DNA of 13,718 bases, taken from positions 1-13,718 of the forward strand of contig JAURNN010000077.1 of the NCBI GenBank assembly GCA_030830185.1. The letters are read 5' to 3'. A program made the position numbers and the translations under genes. The DNA comes from Bacillota bacterium (lineage in GTDB: Bacteria; Bacillota_I; Bacilli_A; Acholeplasmatales; Acholeplasmataceae). Positions 13,182 through 13,718 of this stretch are shown here, in pieces (position 1 is the first letter of the stretch; each line of letters opens with the position of its first letter). The notes under the pieces were generated by a model. The model worked only from the letters and a program-made list of their open reading frames with translations. It searched no databases and was not told the origin of the DNA.

Positions 13182-13718
13182 TCACATATAATCTAACACA
13201 TCAATGCCTAAAAGTCTCATACTTTGATTTAGAATTTCTCTTGAAGCATAGACTAAACTTAACATCATCTGTGACTTTTTAATATTTTCAGTGATCAATT
13301 TTTGTTGACCATACCAAGAATTAAAGGTTTGACTTAAGTTTAATGAATATCTAGCAATCATACTAGGTTGAAATGATAATCTTGCTCGAATTAAAGTATC
13401 TTCAAACTGATTTAAGACCATCGATAATGCCATCGCATGCTCACTACTAATATCAATATCTTGATGAACAACTGGGTCTAATTGTCTAAGTAAAGCTGCC
13501 ATTCGTACACTCGTATATTGAATGTATGGACCTGTTTGACCTTCAAATTTTAACATGTTTGATAAGTTAAATTCAATATTTAAATGTTTTTCATTTTTTA
13601 AGTCATTAAAGATGATTGCACCAACAGCTACTGATTTTGCAACCTGATCTTTATGTTCTAAGTTCGGGTTTTTCTCTTCAATCGCTTGTTTTGATAAGAG
13701 GATCGCCTCATCAAATAC
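13182..13718 (-). CDS. argS: Arginyl-tRNA synthetase, C-terminal part (5' end outside window)
   Basis: The frame stays open to the window edge, giving the last 178 residues of ArgRS, the class I synthetase that charges tRNA-Arg. Visible are SVAVGAIIFNDLKN (about 38-51), the family signature FEGQTGPYIQYT (58-69) and the helical DALR anticodon-binding domain (about 70-178), ending RLLGIDVLDYM, close to the usual ArgRS C-terminus. An internal Met at 13556 is not the start, since conserved sequence continues upstream of it. The stop is TGA, five bases before a tRNA-Leu gene. There is no terminator between them, so argS, the tRNA and the PTS gene may share a transcript. The catalytic HIGH/KMSK part lies outside the window. 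Confidence 0.96.
   Translation of the reverse strand, partial: VFDEAILLSKQAIEEKNPNLEHKDQVAKSVAVGAIIFNDLKNEKHLNIEFNLSNMLKFEGQTGPYIQYTSVRMAALLRQLDPVVHQDIDISSEHAMALSMVLNQFEDTLIRARLSFQPSMIARYSLNLSQTFNSWYGQQKLITENIKKSQMMLSLVYASREILNQSMRLLGIDVLDYM

Noticed and set aside
1..13718. CRISPR arrays, insertion sequences, prophage genes, toxin-antitoxin pairs and defence systems
   Set aside because: Looked for on both strands; no direct-repeat array, transposase, integrase, small paired genes or defence domains were recognised.

Overview
The window comes from an AT-rich, low-GC Gram-positive-derived genome that uses the standard bacterial code. UGA is a stop in at least four genes here (the cysteine hydrolase, trmL, yaaA and argS), and tryptophan is encoded by UGG. 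Small compact genes, overlapping start and stop codons and short U-rich terminators fit an Acholeplasma-type mollicute or a close relative, not a Mycoplasma or Spiroplasma, which read UGA as Trp. This placement is an inference from code use and gene style; no rRNA is present to confirm it.

Layout from left to right. (1) Positions 2-112 hold the last 36 codons of a plus-strand membrane protein, convergent with an arsenate-reductase-like gene (123-572). (2) Positions 656-3702 form a tightly packed minus-strand cluster read from high to low coordinate: isochorismatase-like cysteine hydrolase, DUF3052-like protein, branched-chain aminotransferase (ilvE), Nudix hydrolase and SRAP-domain protein. 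Neighbours overlap or lie one base apart, and the cluster ends at a clear terminator (602-640). (3) A 23S rRNA m5U methyltransferase (3790-5115) stands alone. (4) Acetate kinase (5174-6352) has the best promoter in the window (6373-6401) and a strong terminator (5145-5172). (5) A second overlapping minus-strand cluster runs pncB, MATE exporter, trmL, hemolysin-III-like (6417-10411). (6) yaaA is the only complete plus-strand gene (10483-11151). It is divergent from pncB across an almost perfect 35-bp palindrome that carries an extended -10 element in each arm. (7) yaaA converges on a six-helix membrane protein of unknown function (11160-11900), and the two share one bidirectional terminator that contains both stop codons. 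(8) At the right edge a minus-strand unit reads argS (5' end outside the window), tRNA-Leu(CAA) and a PTS_EIIC_2-type permease, ending at a terminator (11941-11970).

Most genes are housekeeping: tRNA charging and modification, rRNA modification, NAD salvage from nicotinate, acetate and ATP metabolism, and stress or repair proteins (YaaA, SRAP, ArsC). I see no CRISPR array, insertion sequence, phage module, toxin-antitoxin pair, defence island or replication origin, and no gap over 300 bases lacks a gene. The least explained items are the pncB/yaaA palindrome, the apparent threefold internal repeat in the 11160-11900 membrane protein, and the tRNA embedded between two protein genes.
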